64,000 bases of DNA from Mobilitalea torta (GCF_050433395.1 NZ_JBNPXH010000004.1:124001-188000); one strand, 5' to 3'; counted from the first letter of the stretch, positions 33,655 through 43,420 are shown. Numbers and translations: made by a program. Notes: generated by a model not told the origin, from the sequence alone.

Positions 33655-35181
33655 TTATTCTTCAATGGATTTCTTTGTATGCACCGTTACGGTTTCCTCG
33701 TAGCAGGAGAATATCTCCTGTACCTTCTTCTTATCCAATGCCGGACTGATCAGGCTCACCACCGGTACTACCACTAACCCTGCCAGCATGGCGATTGCAC
33801 CTGCATTGATGGGCGATGCAATATATTTGAGAAACAGGTTGGAGACGGTAATACCCACACCAGTTGCAAAGCTTGTCCATACAGCCGCCTTGGTGGTGCG
33901 TTTCCAGTACAGTCCGTACAGGAACGGCGCCAGGAAGGAGCCGGCCAGGGCCCCCCAGCTGATTGCCATTAGTTGGGCAATAAAGGTGTTGGGGTTCAAT
34001 GCAATCACTACGGAGATGGCAATAAAGAATACAATCAGGATTCTCATAACCAGAATCTGCTTCTTCTCACTCATGTTCTTTATGAGATTGCCTTTGATAA
34101 AATCCAGGGTCAAGGTGGAGCTGGATGTCATAACCAGAGACGCCAGGGTCGACATGGATGCGGACAGTACCAGTACAACCACAATTCCTATCAGTACATC
34201 GGATAAGGAGGACAGCATATGAGGAATGATAGCGTCAAATACCACCGTCCCATCTGCTTTATAAATTTCCCCTCCATTGTAAAGTCTTCCGAAGCCTCCC
34301 AGGAAATAACAGCCACCGGATATCACAATTGCAAATATAGTTGAAATAATCGTTCCCGAACGAATGGATTTCTCATTCTTAATGGCATAGAATTTATGTA
34401 CCATCTGCGGGAGTCCCCAGGTCCCCAGGGAGGTGAGGATAACCACACCCAGAAGGTTCAGCGGGTCCGGTCCGAAGAAGGAGGTATAGGCTCCCGGCTG
34501 GCCCTGGGTTATGGCAGCCTCGCTCTCGAACTTAGCCAGCTCCTTCACCGCATCCAGGAAGCCGCCGTTGTTGCTGAGCACGGCTCCTATAACGGCCACA
34601 ATACCTGCCAGCATGATAATGCCCTGAATCAAGTCGTTGATGGCTGTAGCCATATAGCCTCCCAGAATGACATACACTCCGGTAAGGATTGCCATGGCGT
34701 ATACACACACCCAATAGGGCACATGAAAGGCCATTCCGAACAGCCTGGATAAACCGTTATATACCGAGGCCGTGTAAGGCACCAGGAATACGAAGGCAAT
34801 CGCGGAAGCAACAATGCGCAGAGATTTGCTGTCAAATCTGCTTCCAAAGAAATCCGGCATGGTGGTGGATTTCAAATGATGACTCATAACACGGGTCCGG
34901 CGTCCCAACACCAGCCAGGCCAGCAGGCTTCCGATCATGGCATTGCCAATTCCGATCCAGGTGGCGGATAAACCGTATTTCCATCCGAACTGACCGGCAT
35001 ATCCAACAAACACAACCGCCGAGAAATACGTCGTACCGTAAGCAAATGCTGTCAGCCACGGCCCTACCGCTCTTCCTCCCAATACAAAATCACCGACACT
35101 GGCGGTATGCTTACGGGCATAAATCCCTACCAGTATCATAACGGCAAAGAACACTACTAAAAACACTATTTTTACAAGCAT
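33655..35181 (-). CDS. Sodium:solute symporter family transporter
   Basis: The 508-residue protein has about 13 membrane segments and starts MLVKIVFLVVFFAVMILVGIYA, with the SSS-family signature regions GRAVGPWLTAFAYGTTYFSAVVFVGYAG and LSASMSTLASLVMTSSSTLTLD (sodium-site helix). It resembles PutP-like and pantothenate-like members. As first gene of the iorAB/paaK operon it may import an amino acid or an arylacetate with sodium. The upstream gap contains the duplicated CTTTAAAGCA element (two copies about 35298-35325) near the expected promoter. Confidence 0.9.
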   Translation of the reverse strand: MLVKIVFLVVFFAVMILVGIYARKHTASVGDFVLGGRAVGPWLTAFAYGTTYFSAVVFVGYAGQFGWKYGLSATWIGIGNAMIGSLLAWLVLGRRTRVMSHHLKSTTMPDFFGSRFDSKSLRIVASAIAFVFLVPYTASVYNGLSRLFGMAFHVPYWVCVYAMAILTGVYVILGGYMATAINDLIQGIIMLAGIVAVIGAVLSNNGGFLDAVKELAKFESEAAITQGQPGAYTSFFGPDPLNLLGVVILTSLGTWGLPQMVHKFYAIKNEKSIRSGTIISTIFAIVISGGCYFLGGFGRLYNGGEIYKADGTVVFDAIIPHMLSSLSDVLIGIVVVLVLSASMSTLASLVMTSSSTLTLDFIKGNLIKNMSEKKQILVMRILIVFFIAISVVIALNPNTFIAQLMAISWGALAGSFLAPFLYGLYWKRTTKAAVWTSFATGVGITVSNLFLKYIASPINAGAIAMLAGLVVVPVVSLISPALDKKKVQEIFSCYEETVTVHTKKSIEE

Positions 35182-35541
35182 CTTTTGTCCACTCCCTGTT
35201 TTTATTGAACGTCAGAGCGGCTCGCACAGCGTGTCACTCACGGTTCTTTTCTACATTTGTATTGCGCTTCTGACATGGTAGTTACTTCCATACTTTAAAG
35301 CATCAACACTTTAAAGCAATAATAACAAATTAGATCGCATGTGTCAATATAAATCCATTTTCTTTGTTAAATTAATTGCAAACTCTGCATCGCCGGGTTC
35401 CGACGGAATTCCGTCCGCCCTGGAGGCAGAAAAATCACATGTAAAATGCCTGCGGTGTAAGGAGAATTTCCATGACCGCAGGCAGCTTTCTTAACTCTTT
35501 CCTATATCAACAGACCGATCAACAAACAATAAAAACGGTAT
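35182..35541. other. Intergenic region
   Basis: The left part is the promoter region of the symporter operon and includes two close copies of ACTTTAAAGCA. The right part holds the terminator of the aspS transcript. I see no coding frame. Confidence 0.5.
35447..35484 (-). terminator. Terminator after aspS-DUF1294
   Basis: TGCCTGCGGT (35447-35456) pairs with ACCGCAGGCA (35475-35484). On the minus strand the stem is followed by TTTTACATG. It lies about 60 bases after the DUF1294 stop. Confidence 0.6.
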
Positions 35542-35814
35542 CTACATCCCCAGCCTGTATGCCAGAAATACCGACAAAACGGCAGCCACCGGCAGCAGAA
35601 CCAGGAATTTGGTACGGCTGGTCTTATGACGGAAAACATACATTCCCAGGAAGGCTCCGAGACCTCCTCCAAGGAAAGCGGTTCCGATCAGAACCCGTTC
35701 CGGAATCCGCCAGGCTCTCTTCACAGCCCTTCTCTTATCAATTCCCATGAGAGCAAAGCCAGCTAAGGTTGCCAGAACAAAATAACCCATAATAAAATAT
35801 TTTTCATAGGGCAT
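35542..35814 (-). CDS. DUF1294 small membrane protein
   Basis: The start at 35814 (MPYEKYFIMGYFVL) is chosen because GGAGAAG at the end of aspS supplies the ribosome site; a longer frame to 35853 would overlap aspS. The 90-residue protein has the DUF1294 pattern: MGIDKRRAVKRAWRIPERVLIG, then GGGLGAFLGMYVFRHKTSRTKF, and three membrane segments. Function is unknown. Only four bases separate it from the aspS stop, so the two are co-translated. Confidence 0.88.
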   Translation of the reverse strand: MPYEKYFIMGYFVLATLAGFALMGIDKRRAVKRAWRIPERVLIGTAFLGGGLGAFLGMYVFRHKTSRTKFLVLLPVAAVLSVFLAYRLGM

Positions 35815-35818
35815 GGGA

Positions 35819-37612
35819 TTACTTCTCCGGATCAAGTGCCAGAGCAATTGCAAGCTCCTTCAGCTGCTTGTCATCCACCACATTGGGAGCATCCGTCATC
35901 AGGCAGGAAGCATCCTTTACCTTCGGGAAAGCAATAACATCACGAATGCTGTCCTCCTGGGCCATAAGCATAACCAGACGGTCCAGGCCGTAAGCCAGTC
36001 CGGCATGAGGGGGCACTCCATATTTAAAGGCATTGAGCAGGAAGCCGAAACGCTCATAGGCCGCCTCCTTGGTAAACCCTAGAACCTGGAACATCTTCTC
36101 CTGAACATCGCTCTGGAAGATTCGCACAGAGCCGCCGCCGATTTCGGTGCCGTTCAAGGTAATATCGTAAGCCTTTGCCCTTACCTTACCGGGATCGGTA
36201 TCCAACAGGGGAAGGTCTTCCTCCATGGGCATGGTGAAGGGGTGATGCTTGGCAGTATATCTTCCCTCTTCCTTGGAGTATTCCAGCAGCGGGAATTCGG
36301 TCACCCACAGGAATTTATATTCATCCTTATGAAGCAGGCCAAGTCCCTTCGCCAGCTCCAGCCTCAGGGCTCCCAGCACTGCGAACACCACATCATCCTC
36401 GTCCGCCGCAAACAGGAGAAGATCACCCGGCTTGCCGTTCATGGCCGCCACCAGGGCTTTCAGCTCTTCCTCCGTCATAAATTTGGCAAAGGAGGATTTG
36501 TAGCCGCCCTCTGCATCGATTGCCAGATAAGCCAGGCCCTTGGCGCCGTAATCCTTGGCGAAGTCGACCAAAGCATCAATCTTCTTTCTCGGCATCTCCG
36601 CCTGTCCCTCGGCATTAATTCCCCGAACGGAACCGCCCCTTTGCAGGGCTCCGGTAAATACAGCAAAGCCGCAGTCCTTCACTGCCCCGGACACATTCTT
36701 AAGCTCCAGGCCAAAGCGAACATCCGGCTTGTCCGAACCAAAACGATCCATGGCCTCGGCATAAGTCATTCTTTGGATCGGCAGCGGTATATCGATGCCG
36801 ATGCTTTCCTTGAACATTTTATGAAGCAGACGTTCATTCACATCAATTACATCATCCACATCCACGAAGGATAGTTCCATATCGATCTGAGTAAATTCCG
36901 GCTGCCTGTCCGCACGGAGATCCTCGTCACGGAAGCATTTTACAATCTGGAAATACCGGTCATAGCCGGCCACCATCAACAGCTGCTTAAACAGCTGGGG
37001 TGACTGGGGCAGCGCATAGAAATTACCCGGATGAACGCGGCTGGGAACCAGATAATCCCGTGCTCCCTCCGGAGTGCTCTTCGTCAGCATCGGAGTCTCC
37101 ACCTCAAGGAAGCCTTCTTCTGCAAGAAACTGGCGGGTCACATTAGCCACCTTGCTGCGAAGGATGAGGTTCTTCTGCAGGTCGGGCCTGCGAAGATCCA
37201 GATAGCGATACTTCAGTCTCAGCTCTTCCTTTGTCCTGGAAGCCTCTTCAATGGGGAAAGGGGGCGTCTCCGCCTCGGATAGAATCCGTATCTCCTGCGC
37301 CCTGATCTCAATATCACCGGTAGCCAGATTCTCATTGACAGCGCCGGAACGTGCTTCCACCCTGCCGACAACTGCCGCCACATATTCGCTTCTCAGCTTC
37401 TCTGCCTTTGCAAAATTCTCACTTCCGCAGTCACTTTCCTCAAAGATGATCTGCAGCAGACCGGAACGATCCCGCAGATCCACAAAAATGATACCGCCTT
37501 TATTTCTGCTCTTTTGCACCCATCCCATAACTGTCACTGTTTCTCCGATGTTATTCCGGGATACCTCGGTGCATCTATGGCTTCTGTGTAAGCCTTTCAT
37601 TGCTTCAGCCAT
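35819..37612 (-). CDS. aspS: Aspartate--tRNA ligase
   Basis: The 597-residue bacterial-type class II synthetase has an N-terminal OB-fold anticodon-binding domain (MGWVQKSRNKGGIIFVDLRD), motif 2 CFRDEDLRADRQPEFTQIDM, the bacterial GAD insertion (about residues 290-420), and motif 3 AYGLDRLVMLM near the C-terminus. Length matches the E. coli-type enzyme (about 590). It charges tRNA-Asp; whether it also charges tRNA-Asn is not decided here. HisS is not adjacent, although the two often pair in Firmicutes. Confidence 0.97.
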   Translation of the reverse strand: MAEAMKGLHRSHRCTEVSRNNIGETVTVMGWVQKSRNKGGIIFVDLRDRSGLLQIIFEESDCGSENFAKAEKLRSEYVAAVVGRVEARSGAVNENLATGDIEIRAQEIRILSEAETPPFPIEEASRTKEELRLKYRYLDLRRPDLQKNLILRSKVANVTRQFLAEEGFLEVETPMLTKSTPEGARDYLVPSRVHPGNFYALPQSPQLFKQLLMVAGYDRYFQIVKCFRDEDLRADRQPEFTQIDMELSFVDVDDVIDVNERLLHKMFKESIGIDIPLPIQRMTYAEAMDRFGSDKPDVRFGLELKNVSGAVKDCGFAVFTGALQRGGSVRGINAEGQAEMPRKKIDALVDFAKDYGAKGLAYLAIDAEGGYKSSFAKFMTEEELKALVAAMNGKPGDLLLFAADEDDVVFAVLGALRLELAKGLGLLHKDEYKFLWVTEFPLLEYSKEEGRYTAKHHPFTMPMEEDLPLLDTDPGKVRAKAYDITLNGTEIGGGSVRIFQSDVQEKMFQVLGFTKEAAYERFGFLLNAFKYGVPPHAGLAYGLDRLVMLMAQEDSIRDVIAFPKVKDASCLMTDAPNVVDDKQLKELAIALALDPEK

Positions 37613-37655
37613 TGTTTTCTATTCTCCTTATCTGATCTACATTCTTTTATATTTC

Positions 37656-37961
37656 CTAAGAAACTGTAAAGTCCATGCATTTACGGCCGCTTATAAAAGG
37701 TCTTACATAATTGGCTGCCACCCTCACATGCTCCGGATGTATTGCATATGCTCTCAGCGCTTCTTCGCTCTCCAATTCACTGTATAACAGCAGATCGAAT
37801 TCGGAGGTCTCCATGGGCGTATCATACAGCTTCAGTGTGATCAATCCGTCAATGATTCCTACCAGGGCCTCCAGCTCCGCCCTCATTTTCTGCACATTCC
37901 TGCGATTCTCTTCCTCTGTAAAGCCTTCCGCATAATTATATGCTACGATATGTTTTACCAT
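37656..37961 (-). CDS. Dabb (stress-responsive A/B barrel) domain protein
   Basis: The start at 37961 (MVKHIVAYNYAEGF) has a GGAGGTTACT site; the longer frame overlaps cheW. This 101-residue protein has the Dabb pattern: MVKHIV-Y at the start, KMRAELEALVGIIDG in the middle, FDLLLYSELESEEALRAYAIHPEH and a late V--Y--P--. Family members form dimeric ferredoxin-like barrels and some have cyclase-like activities, but most are uncharacterised. It lies between cheW and aspS on the same strand. Confidence 0.88.
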   Translation of the reverse strand: MVKHIVAYNYAEGFTEEENRRNVQKMRAELEALVGIIDGLITLKLYDTPMETSEFDLLLYSELESEEALRAYAIHPEHVRVAANYVRPFISGRKCMDFTVS

Positions 37962-37980
37962 AGTAACCTCCATTCCATTC

Positions 37981-38469
37981 TTACAGGGCATGACTGATGG
38001 TGCTGACCTCTTCTTCTGTGAGCAGCTTCTCACAGTTTAATATCAGCTTTACATCATTCCCTACCCGGCCAATGCTCTTAATATAGCGGTTACCTGCCTG
38101 TGTGATCTGGGGCGGGTCAACGATATTCTCCCCGTCAATGGTCAGCACCTCGGCTACATGATCCACAATCAGTCCAACGTGCAGCCCTGAGATATCAATT
38201 ACAATGATGCAGGTACGATCACTGTAGTCCTCCGGCTTCTTCTTAAAACGCAGACGAATATCCATAACAGGAATTATCTTACCCCTCATATTAATAATTC
38301 CCTTCATGTATTCGGGCAGCTCCGGCATCTGGGTAATTGCCTGGATTTTAATAATCTCGGTTACATATTTAATCTCAATCCCATAACTCTCCCCCTCAAG
38401 TGAAAAGGTTAAAAAACGCCCCTTCAGAGTATCCTCTTCCTCCAATATTGCTTCCATCATATCGGTCAT
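37981..38469 (-). CDS. cheW: Chemotaxis adaptor protein CheW
   Basis: The 162-residue CheW domain couples chemoreceptors to the kinase CheA. Characteristic stretches are FLTFSLEGESYGIEIKYVTEI, MPELPEYMKGIINMRGKIIPV, DIRLRF and VGLIVDHVAEVLTI. No other chemotaxis genes are near, so this is a stand-alone adaptor. It is divergent from the AraC regulator gene. Confidence 0.95.
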   Translation of the reverse strand: MTDMMEAILEEEDTLKGRFLTFSLEGESYGIEIKYVTEIIKIQAITQMPELPEYMKGIINMRGKIIPVMDIRLRFKKKPEDYSDRTCIIVIDISGLHVGLIVDHVAEVLTIDGENIVDPPQITQAGNRYIKSIGRVGNDVKLILNCEKLLTEEEVSTISHAL

Positions 38470-38677
38470 GAATGTACCTCCTTTTTTTATGGAATTCTGT
38501 TCGTTACCGTTAATATCAACTCTCTCTAATTATATAGGGGATGAATCTCCTTGTCAACTTCTGCTGAAAAGGAAAACAAAAGACCGGTAAGAGCTGGTCA
38601 AATCCTTCCTTCTGATGTAAAATGCTATTATCTTATGTGTTGCTGATAATGCATGACATGAAAAGGAGGGAGAAACA

Positions 38678-39541
38678 ATGCAGAAAAAGCAGACGGAGTT
38701 ACGAATACTGCCCGCGGACCTGATCTGTGAATGTAAAATAACAGGTGTTCCTTCCGATCCGTCTCATTTTTTGCATAACCATGACGGCTGTGAAATTTTC
38801 CTCTTACTAGAGGGAGATATCAACTTTTACACGGAAGCGGACGGTAAGAGATTGAAACGCGGCGACCTCATCTGTATGCGTTCTTATGATTTCCACCGCG
38901 GAGAATTGCTGAGTCCGGATCTTTACAGCCGCATTACCCTTAACATCAGAGACGGATTACTAAAATCCCTTTCTACCGGGAAAACAGATTTGTCCTCCTG
39001 CTTTTATTACAATTCCTCTAAGAATCTTAATATATTTCATTTAAAGGAAGAAGAAATTGCCCGGTTTACAGAATATGCTTCTTTACTTGAGGCCGCACTG
39101 AATTCCCACGACTTTGGCAGCGATATCCTGGCCGATAGTTACCTGAAACAGATTCTGGTTATGATCAACCGGCTCACCATATCCCAGAATATCCCCAACT
39201 ATTCCGGGATTATGCCGGAGCTTGTAGCTGACACCTGTGCCTATATTGAGGAGCGTCTTACGGGAGACCTCTCCCTGCAAAGCCTTGCCGGGCATCTCCA
39301 TCATAACGGAACTTATGTCAGCAGATGCTTTAAGAATATTATGGGAATTTCTCTGCAGCAATATATCATTGCAAAGAGAGTAGTCTTTGCACAGAAGCTT
39401 CTGCGCGAAGGCTACTCTCCCAGCGATGTCTGTTATATGACAGGCTTTAATAATTATTCCAATTTTTCACGTACCTTTTCCAAGCAGAGCGGCTGTTCAC
39501 CAAAACAATATCAGCTGCACTCCCGTTATTTCTTTTCGTAA
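38678..39541 (+). CDS. AraC family transcriptional regulator
   Basis: The 287-residue protein has an N-terminal cupin sensor half (HNHDGCEIFLLLEGDINFYTE, RGDLICMRSYDFHRGE) and a C-terminal double helix-turn-helix (about residues 185-283) with DLSLQSLAGHLHHNGTYVSRCFK and a second helix block ending FNNYSNFSRTFSKQSGCSP. It probably responds to a sugar and controls the two convergent dehydrogenase genes or unseen transport genes. Its end overlaps the convergent Gfo/Idh gene by 16 bases. Confidence 0.93.
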   Translation: MQKKQTELRILPADLICECKITGVPSDPSHFLHNHDGCEIFLLLEGDINFYTEADGKRLKRGDLICMRSYDFHRGELLSPDLYSRITLNIRDGLLKSLSTGKTDLSSCFYYNSSKNLNIFHLKEEEIARFTEYASLLEAALNSHDFGSDILADSYLKQILVMINRLTISQNIPNYSGIMPELVADTCAYIEERLTGDLSLQSLAGHLHHNGTYVSRCFKNIMGISLQQYIIAKRVVFAQKLLREGYSPSDVCYMTGFNNYSNFSRTFSKQSGCSPKQYQLHSRYFFS

Positions 39542-40698
39542 TTTCCAACTGTAATGCCTGCTTCCCCAAAATTCTCTACCGATGCATTTTTCTGATAAAA
39601 ATAAATGGCATGCTTTTGGATACCCTCCACCGTATAATACTCGTCCTCCGGCCGGATCGGAAGGCTGACGGTCTTCTTATCAAAACCCGCTTTGTAAATA
39701 GCTGTAATTAATTCCACCGTTTTCTTTCCGTCGATTCCCGTGATCATGGGACGAATGCCATTTTCAAGAGCGGTCAGAAGATTCTCGATCTCTCCCGCGT
39801 GGCCCTCGTATTGCAAATCCTCCAGACTTTCATAATAATCCTTCAGCTTTTTCATCAGCTCCTGATTATGGCCGTCCGCCGGAAATCCGTTGGGCTGCGA
39901 GACTTCCGCCACACAGGACCAGGGAGCCGCTATTTTGGCCTTTTCACACTGAAGAACGATTCCCTGCTCTTCCCCGTGATGCACCACAGAGCTTGTCACC
40001 TCGCCCACAGAACCGTCCGCATAGCGCAGAGCCGCAAAGGAAACATCCTCCACCTCAGAATTGTCATGCATAACATTAGCCAGCATGGAAGTCACCTCTA
40101 TGGGAAGTTCGCCCTGCATCCAGTTAATCATGTCAATATGGTGCACCGCATGATTCAGCGTGGGACCTCCTCCCTCCTTCTCCCATGTGCCCCTCCACCA
40201 CAAATCATAGTAGCAGTGACCTCTCCACCACAGGGAATCAACATGCGCACAGCGGAGCTTTCCTGCCAGACCGCTGTCCAGAGTCTTTTTCAGCTTATAG
40301 ATACTGTTTCGGAAGCGGTTCTGCGCAATACACCCCAGTACTACTCCATTTCGCTGCTCCGCCTCCAGCATTTCGTCACATTCTCTCAGGCTGGGCGCCA
40401 TCGGCTTCTCCACCAATACGTTCTTTCCCGCATTCATGGAATTGATTGCGATTTCGGCATGGCTGGAGGGCGGCGTGCATACATGTACAAGATCAATTTT
40501 CAATCCGGATGCCAGCATTTTCTCATGGTCATCAAAAACCTGGGCATTCGTCAGCCCATATTTTACCTTGGCGGCCTCCGCTTTCTCCGGATAGATATCA
40601 CATAGAGCCACAATCCTGCACCGCTCCTGAAAATTCAGAAGTCCCGGTATATGGGCATTAGAAATCGCTCCGGTTCCTACAACTGCTACATTTATCAT
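39526..40698 (-). CDS. Gfo/Idh/MocA family oxidoreductase (390 aa)
   Basis: The N-terminal Rossmann domain has VAVVGTGAISNAHIPG and the NAD(P)-contacting VEKPMAP (EKP motif, catalytic Lys). The C-terminal substrate domain contains GGPTLNHAVHHIDMINWMQGELP, in which HAVHHID matches the usual G-x-x-x-D-x-x-x-H helix of the family. Enzymes of this type oxidise or reduce sugars and sugar alcohols such as inositol. It ends next to a second family member on the same strand, 77 bases downstream of that gene. Substrate unknown. Confidence 0.94.
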   Translation of the reverse strand: MINVAVVGTGAISNAHIPGLLNFQERCRIVALCDIYPEKAEAAKVKYGLTNAQVFDDHEKMLASGLKIDLVHVCTPPSSHAEIAINSMNAGKNVLVEKPMAPSLRECDEMLEAEQRNGVVLGCIAQNRFRNSIYKLKKTLDSGLAGKLRCAHVDSLWWRGHCYYDLWWRGTWEKEGGGPTLNHAVHHIDMINWMQGELPIEVTSMLANVMHDNSEVEDVSFAALRYADGSVGEVTSSVVHHGEEQGIVLQCEKAKIAAPWSCVAEVSQPNGFPADGHNQELMKKLKDYYESLEDLQYEGHAGEIENLLTALENGIRPMITGIDGKKTVELITAIYKAGFDKKTVSLPIRPEDEYYTVEGIQKHAIYFYQKNASVENFGEAGITVGNYEKK

Positions 40699-40774
40699 CT
40701 CTGACCCGTTCCTCTCTCGAATTATGATAACCTGTCTGATTGTTGCCTGTTTTCTGATGCTCCCGCTTTATCGG

Positions 40775-41857
40775 TCACTTTATCCTTTCAGCCTGAAGCT
40801 CGGCTTTGACACACAGCTCCGCCGCTTTAAAGGCATGCTCCTGGGTCATGGCATTCTCCGTGCGGTTGATACAATCAAGAATTAATTGTCCAAAATAGGG
40901 GTACCCTACCTTCCCCGTCACTTCAAAATGCTGCTCTCCATCCTGATTAACCAGATAGACATGATTGCCGGTTCCGTCCAAAGACCCTATGTTCACATAT
41001 TTTCTCAATTCGATATAGCCCTTCGTTCCCAGAATAAAGGTTCTGCCATCTCCCCAGGTTGAGAGCCCGTCCGGCGTAAACCAGTCCACCCTGAAATGCT
41101 GTGTGGCTCCGTTGTCTCCCACCAGCGTGGCATCTCCGAAATCCTCCAGCTCCGGATAATCCGGATGCCCGTAATTGCCTACCTGACTGTATTTTACCTG
41201 GGCATCCTTAACCCCGCAATAATACAGGAACTGTTCAATCTGATGGCTCCCGATATCGCACAGAATACCTCCGTAATACTCCCTCTGGAAGAACCATTCC
41301 GGCCTCCCGCTGGGATCTCCTACCCTGTGCGGTCCAAAGCCGTCAATATGAATGGGCGTGCCGATCGCTCCCTGTTCAATCAGATCCCCGGCAAATACGG
41401 CCGCTTCCACATGGATACGCTCACTGTAATAAACCATGTATTTCTTTCCCGTTCTTTTCACCATGTCTCTGGCTTGTGCAAGCTGCTCCAATGTGGTAAG
41501 GGGGGCTTTATCCGTAAAATAATCCTTGCCGGCCGCCATCACTCTAAGCCCCAGGGCACAGCGCAGGCTTGTCACCGCTGCACCGCATACCAGCTTCACT
41601 TCCGGATCATTTAGTATTTCCTCCTCGGAGGAAGCTGCTTTGACCCCTGGAAAGGCCTCCATGAATTTCTGCACCTTGCGGGAATCGGGATCATATACCC
41701 ATTTCAAGGTGGCACCCGCCTCAATCAACCCGTTGCACATCCCGTAGATATGGCCATGATCCAGTGCGATTGCCGCTATCTGAAATTCTCCGGGAGCTAC
41801 CACAGGAGCCGGCTTACCCTTCGGTGCATAATTCATACCGTCTTTTTTATCGTTCAT
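40775..41857 (-). CDS. Gfo/Idh/MocA family oxidoreductase (360 aa)
   Basis: A second, divergent family member. The nucleotide-binding region (IAALDHGHIYGMCNGLIEAG in approximate form) departs from the usual G-x-G-x-x-G, having DHGHIYGM instead, while the catalytic-Lys region reads YFTDKAPLTTLEQL (DKP-like, with Ala for Pro). The C-terminal part has YGGILCDIGSHQIEQFLYY with the D-x-x-x-H pair. This GHIYG form is seen in a subgroup beside sugar-catabolism genes. It is probably co-transcribed with the next dehydrogenase; substrate unknown. Confidence 0.9.
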   Translation of the reverse strand: MNDKKDGMNYAPKGKPAPVVAPGEFQIAAIALDHGHIYGMCNGLIEAGATLKWVYDPDSRKVQKFMEAFPGVKAASSEEEILNDPEVKLVCGAAVTSLRCALGLRVMAAGKDYFTDKAPLTTLEQLAQARDMVKRTGKKYMVYYSERIHVEAAVFAGDLIEQGAIGTPIHIDGFGPHRVGDPSGRPEWFFQREYYGGILCDIGSHQIEQFLYYCGVKDAQVKYSQVGNYGHPDYPELEDFGDATLVGDNGATQHFRVDWFTPDGLSTWGDGRTFILGTKGYIELRKYVNIGSLDGTGNHVYLVNQDGEQHFEVTGKVGYPYFGQLILDCINRTENAMTQEHAFKAAELCVKAELQAERIK

Positions 41858-42054
41858 TTTCTTTCCCTCCTCCCGGCTGTAAATCGAAATTGCAATTCTT
41901 ACGATTTCAACCGATATTTGATTTTATTGTTGGTATTTTACTTTTCACTTGTATATAACAGCAATATAGCACGTTGTAATATGTAATTAATACACGATAA
42001 ACGACTACTTTCTTTGCGAAATGCGACTTTTATGATGCTGTTATAACCAGGTGC

Positions 42055-42590
42055 TCAGGAAGCCGTTGATTCATAATGACGCAGGCTCAAACGAAAGAGC
42101 ACATAGCAGGGAATTACAAATAATAAACCAAGCACCGGCAACAGCATAAACAGTCTGTTCTGTTCTCTGTCCGGCAGGTACAATAACGGATAATATTGAA
42201 ACAATGCCAGCGGAATACAATAAGTAACCAGCTTTCATATCCCCTTGCCGTATATAAAATAAGGATAGCGTCCAAACTGGCGTGCGCCGCAGGTAAAGAT
42301 GTTCATAGCATCCGTTCCCTGGGTTCCGAAAAAAATCCATTCTGAGCAGCGGGATCTGTACTGTACTCTGACGCTTCTCAGCCTTACAAGGGCTCGGTCA
42401 AACGCTCCATTGGCGAGTATTCCCGGGAAAGCCGGCAAATCCGTTTCCAGCATCTCCGCCAGGAAAAAAGGCATCAGCACAATGGAATCGCATAAAAGCA
42501 TCTGTTCATAGGTAAAATCTTCAATTGCATTGAAACGTGAAAACATAAAATGGATACCAAGAAGCGCCCCAAAGGATATATACCATTATA
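42055..42590 (-). pseudogene. Decayed ABC-2 type transporter permease (DUF990-like)
   Basis: Read in one frame, the region gives SFGALLGIHFMFSRFNAIEDFTYEQMLL (shown here in parts as SFGALLGIHFMF and EDFTYEQMLL), FDRALVR, DAMNIFTCGARQFGRYP, IYGKGI, then an in-frame TGA (42237-42235), and continues to KLVTYCIPLALFQYYPLLYL and RLSLRHYESTAS before a proper stop at 42055. These are hallmark segments of the permease family with FDR-LVRP and MNIF-DG. The N-terminal 50 or so residues are missing, a stretch after ALVR is lost, and a nonsense codon splits the rest. No partner permease or ATPase is present. Confidence 0.85.
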
Positions 42591-43230
42591 AGGCATGATA
42601 GACAAAAATCGGCTCTATATGTTTAAAATACAAGTGTCCGTCTTCCCATGGCTGAAAATGAAGATCCATTCTTGAATCATTCCAATTTTGCGGAGTCCCG
42701 GAGGTGCTCAACTTTTTAGGGGCCAGGGGCTCTTCTACAATTGCCGGGAATTCCTGATATCCGAAGAGAAGATTCTCATGCATAGCAATAATCTCATATT
42801 TGGGCCCTAAGAATGCCCGCTCCTCTTGAAGCTGATAATGATAATAGATATAGCTGCTCATCATCTCCGGCTTCAGGCGGGCAACTCTGCCTTTTCTGCT
42901 TTCCACCGGCTCTTTTCTTCTCCAATGCTCCTCACTCACCGGCTCATTGAAGTGAAATACATCAATCATGGGAATCCATTTGCGCTTGACTTCCTTTCCT
43001 GGCCAATCCTCCAGGTAATCACCCACACTTTGAAACAATTCCTCCGGCTGTACTTCATCCTTGAGGCATTCGCAATATAAGAAAATATTCTTCTCCCAAT
43101 AATATGCTGCAATTACCATTGCATGTCCATCTTCCACCAGGCCCTGCACTTCTTTTTCTTTCTTTAACAAATTAGTTACTTTATCCTCATAACCATCTTT
43201 TATTTGTGATCTAAATATTAGCCGTTTCAT
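42586..43230 (-). CDS. Hypothetical protein, possible dimeric alpha/beta barrel
   Basis: This 214-residue soluble protein has no signal peptide. The opening KRLIFRSQIKDGYEDKVTNLLKK and the FLYCECL strand recall the rhamnose-mutarotase-like dimeric alpha/beta barrel, but the similarity is weak. The C-terminal half contains many His, Trp and Tyr residues (YIYYHYQLQEERAF, MDLHFQPWEDGHLYF). It belongs to the minus-strand group of Gfo/Idh dehydrogenases and the broken permease, so sugar metabolism is a reasonable context. No confident function. Confidence 0.7.
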   Translation of the reverse strand: MKRLIFRSQIKDGYEDKVTNLLKKEKEVQGLVEDGHAMVIAAYYWEKNIFLYCECLKDEVQPEELFQSVGDYLEDWPGKEVKRKWIPMIDVFHFNEPVSEEHWRRKEPVESRKGRVARLKPEMMSSYIYYHYQLQEERAFLGPKYEIIAMHENLLFGYQEFPAIVEEPLAPKKLSTSGTPQNWNDSRMDLHFQPWEDGHLYFKHIEPIFVYHAL

Positions 43231-43420
43231 ATGTTTTCTCCAGTTTCATAAAATAATCAAAGGCATTTAGAATTTCTTTAGCCATTATAAACTATTGTTT
43301 TGTATTATTCAATAAAACCCCATCATACTGTTATTGGGTGTAGGCTACAGCGTTTAAACCTGGCAATAGACGTTTTTAATTCCCTTTCCAATTTTATTTC
43401 GATATCCTCCATAAATATCA

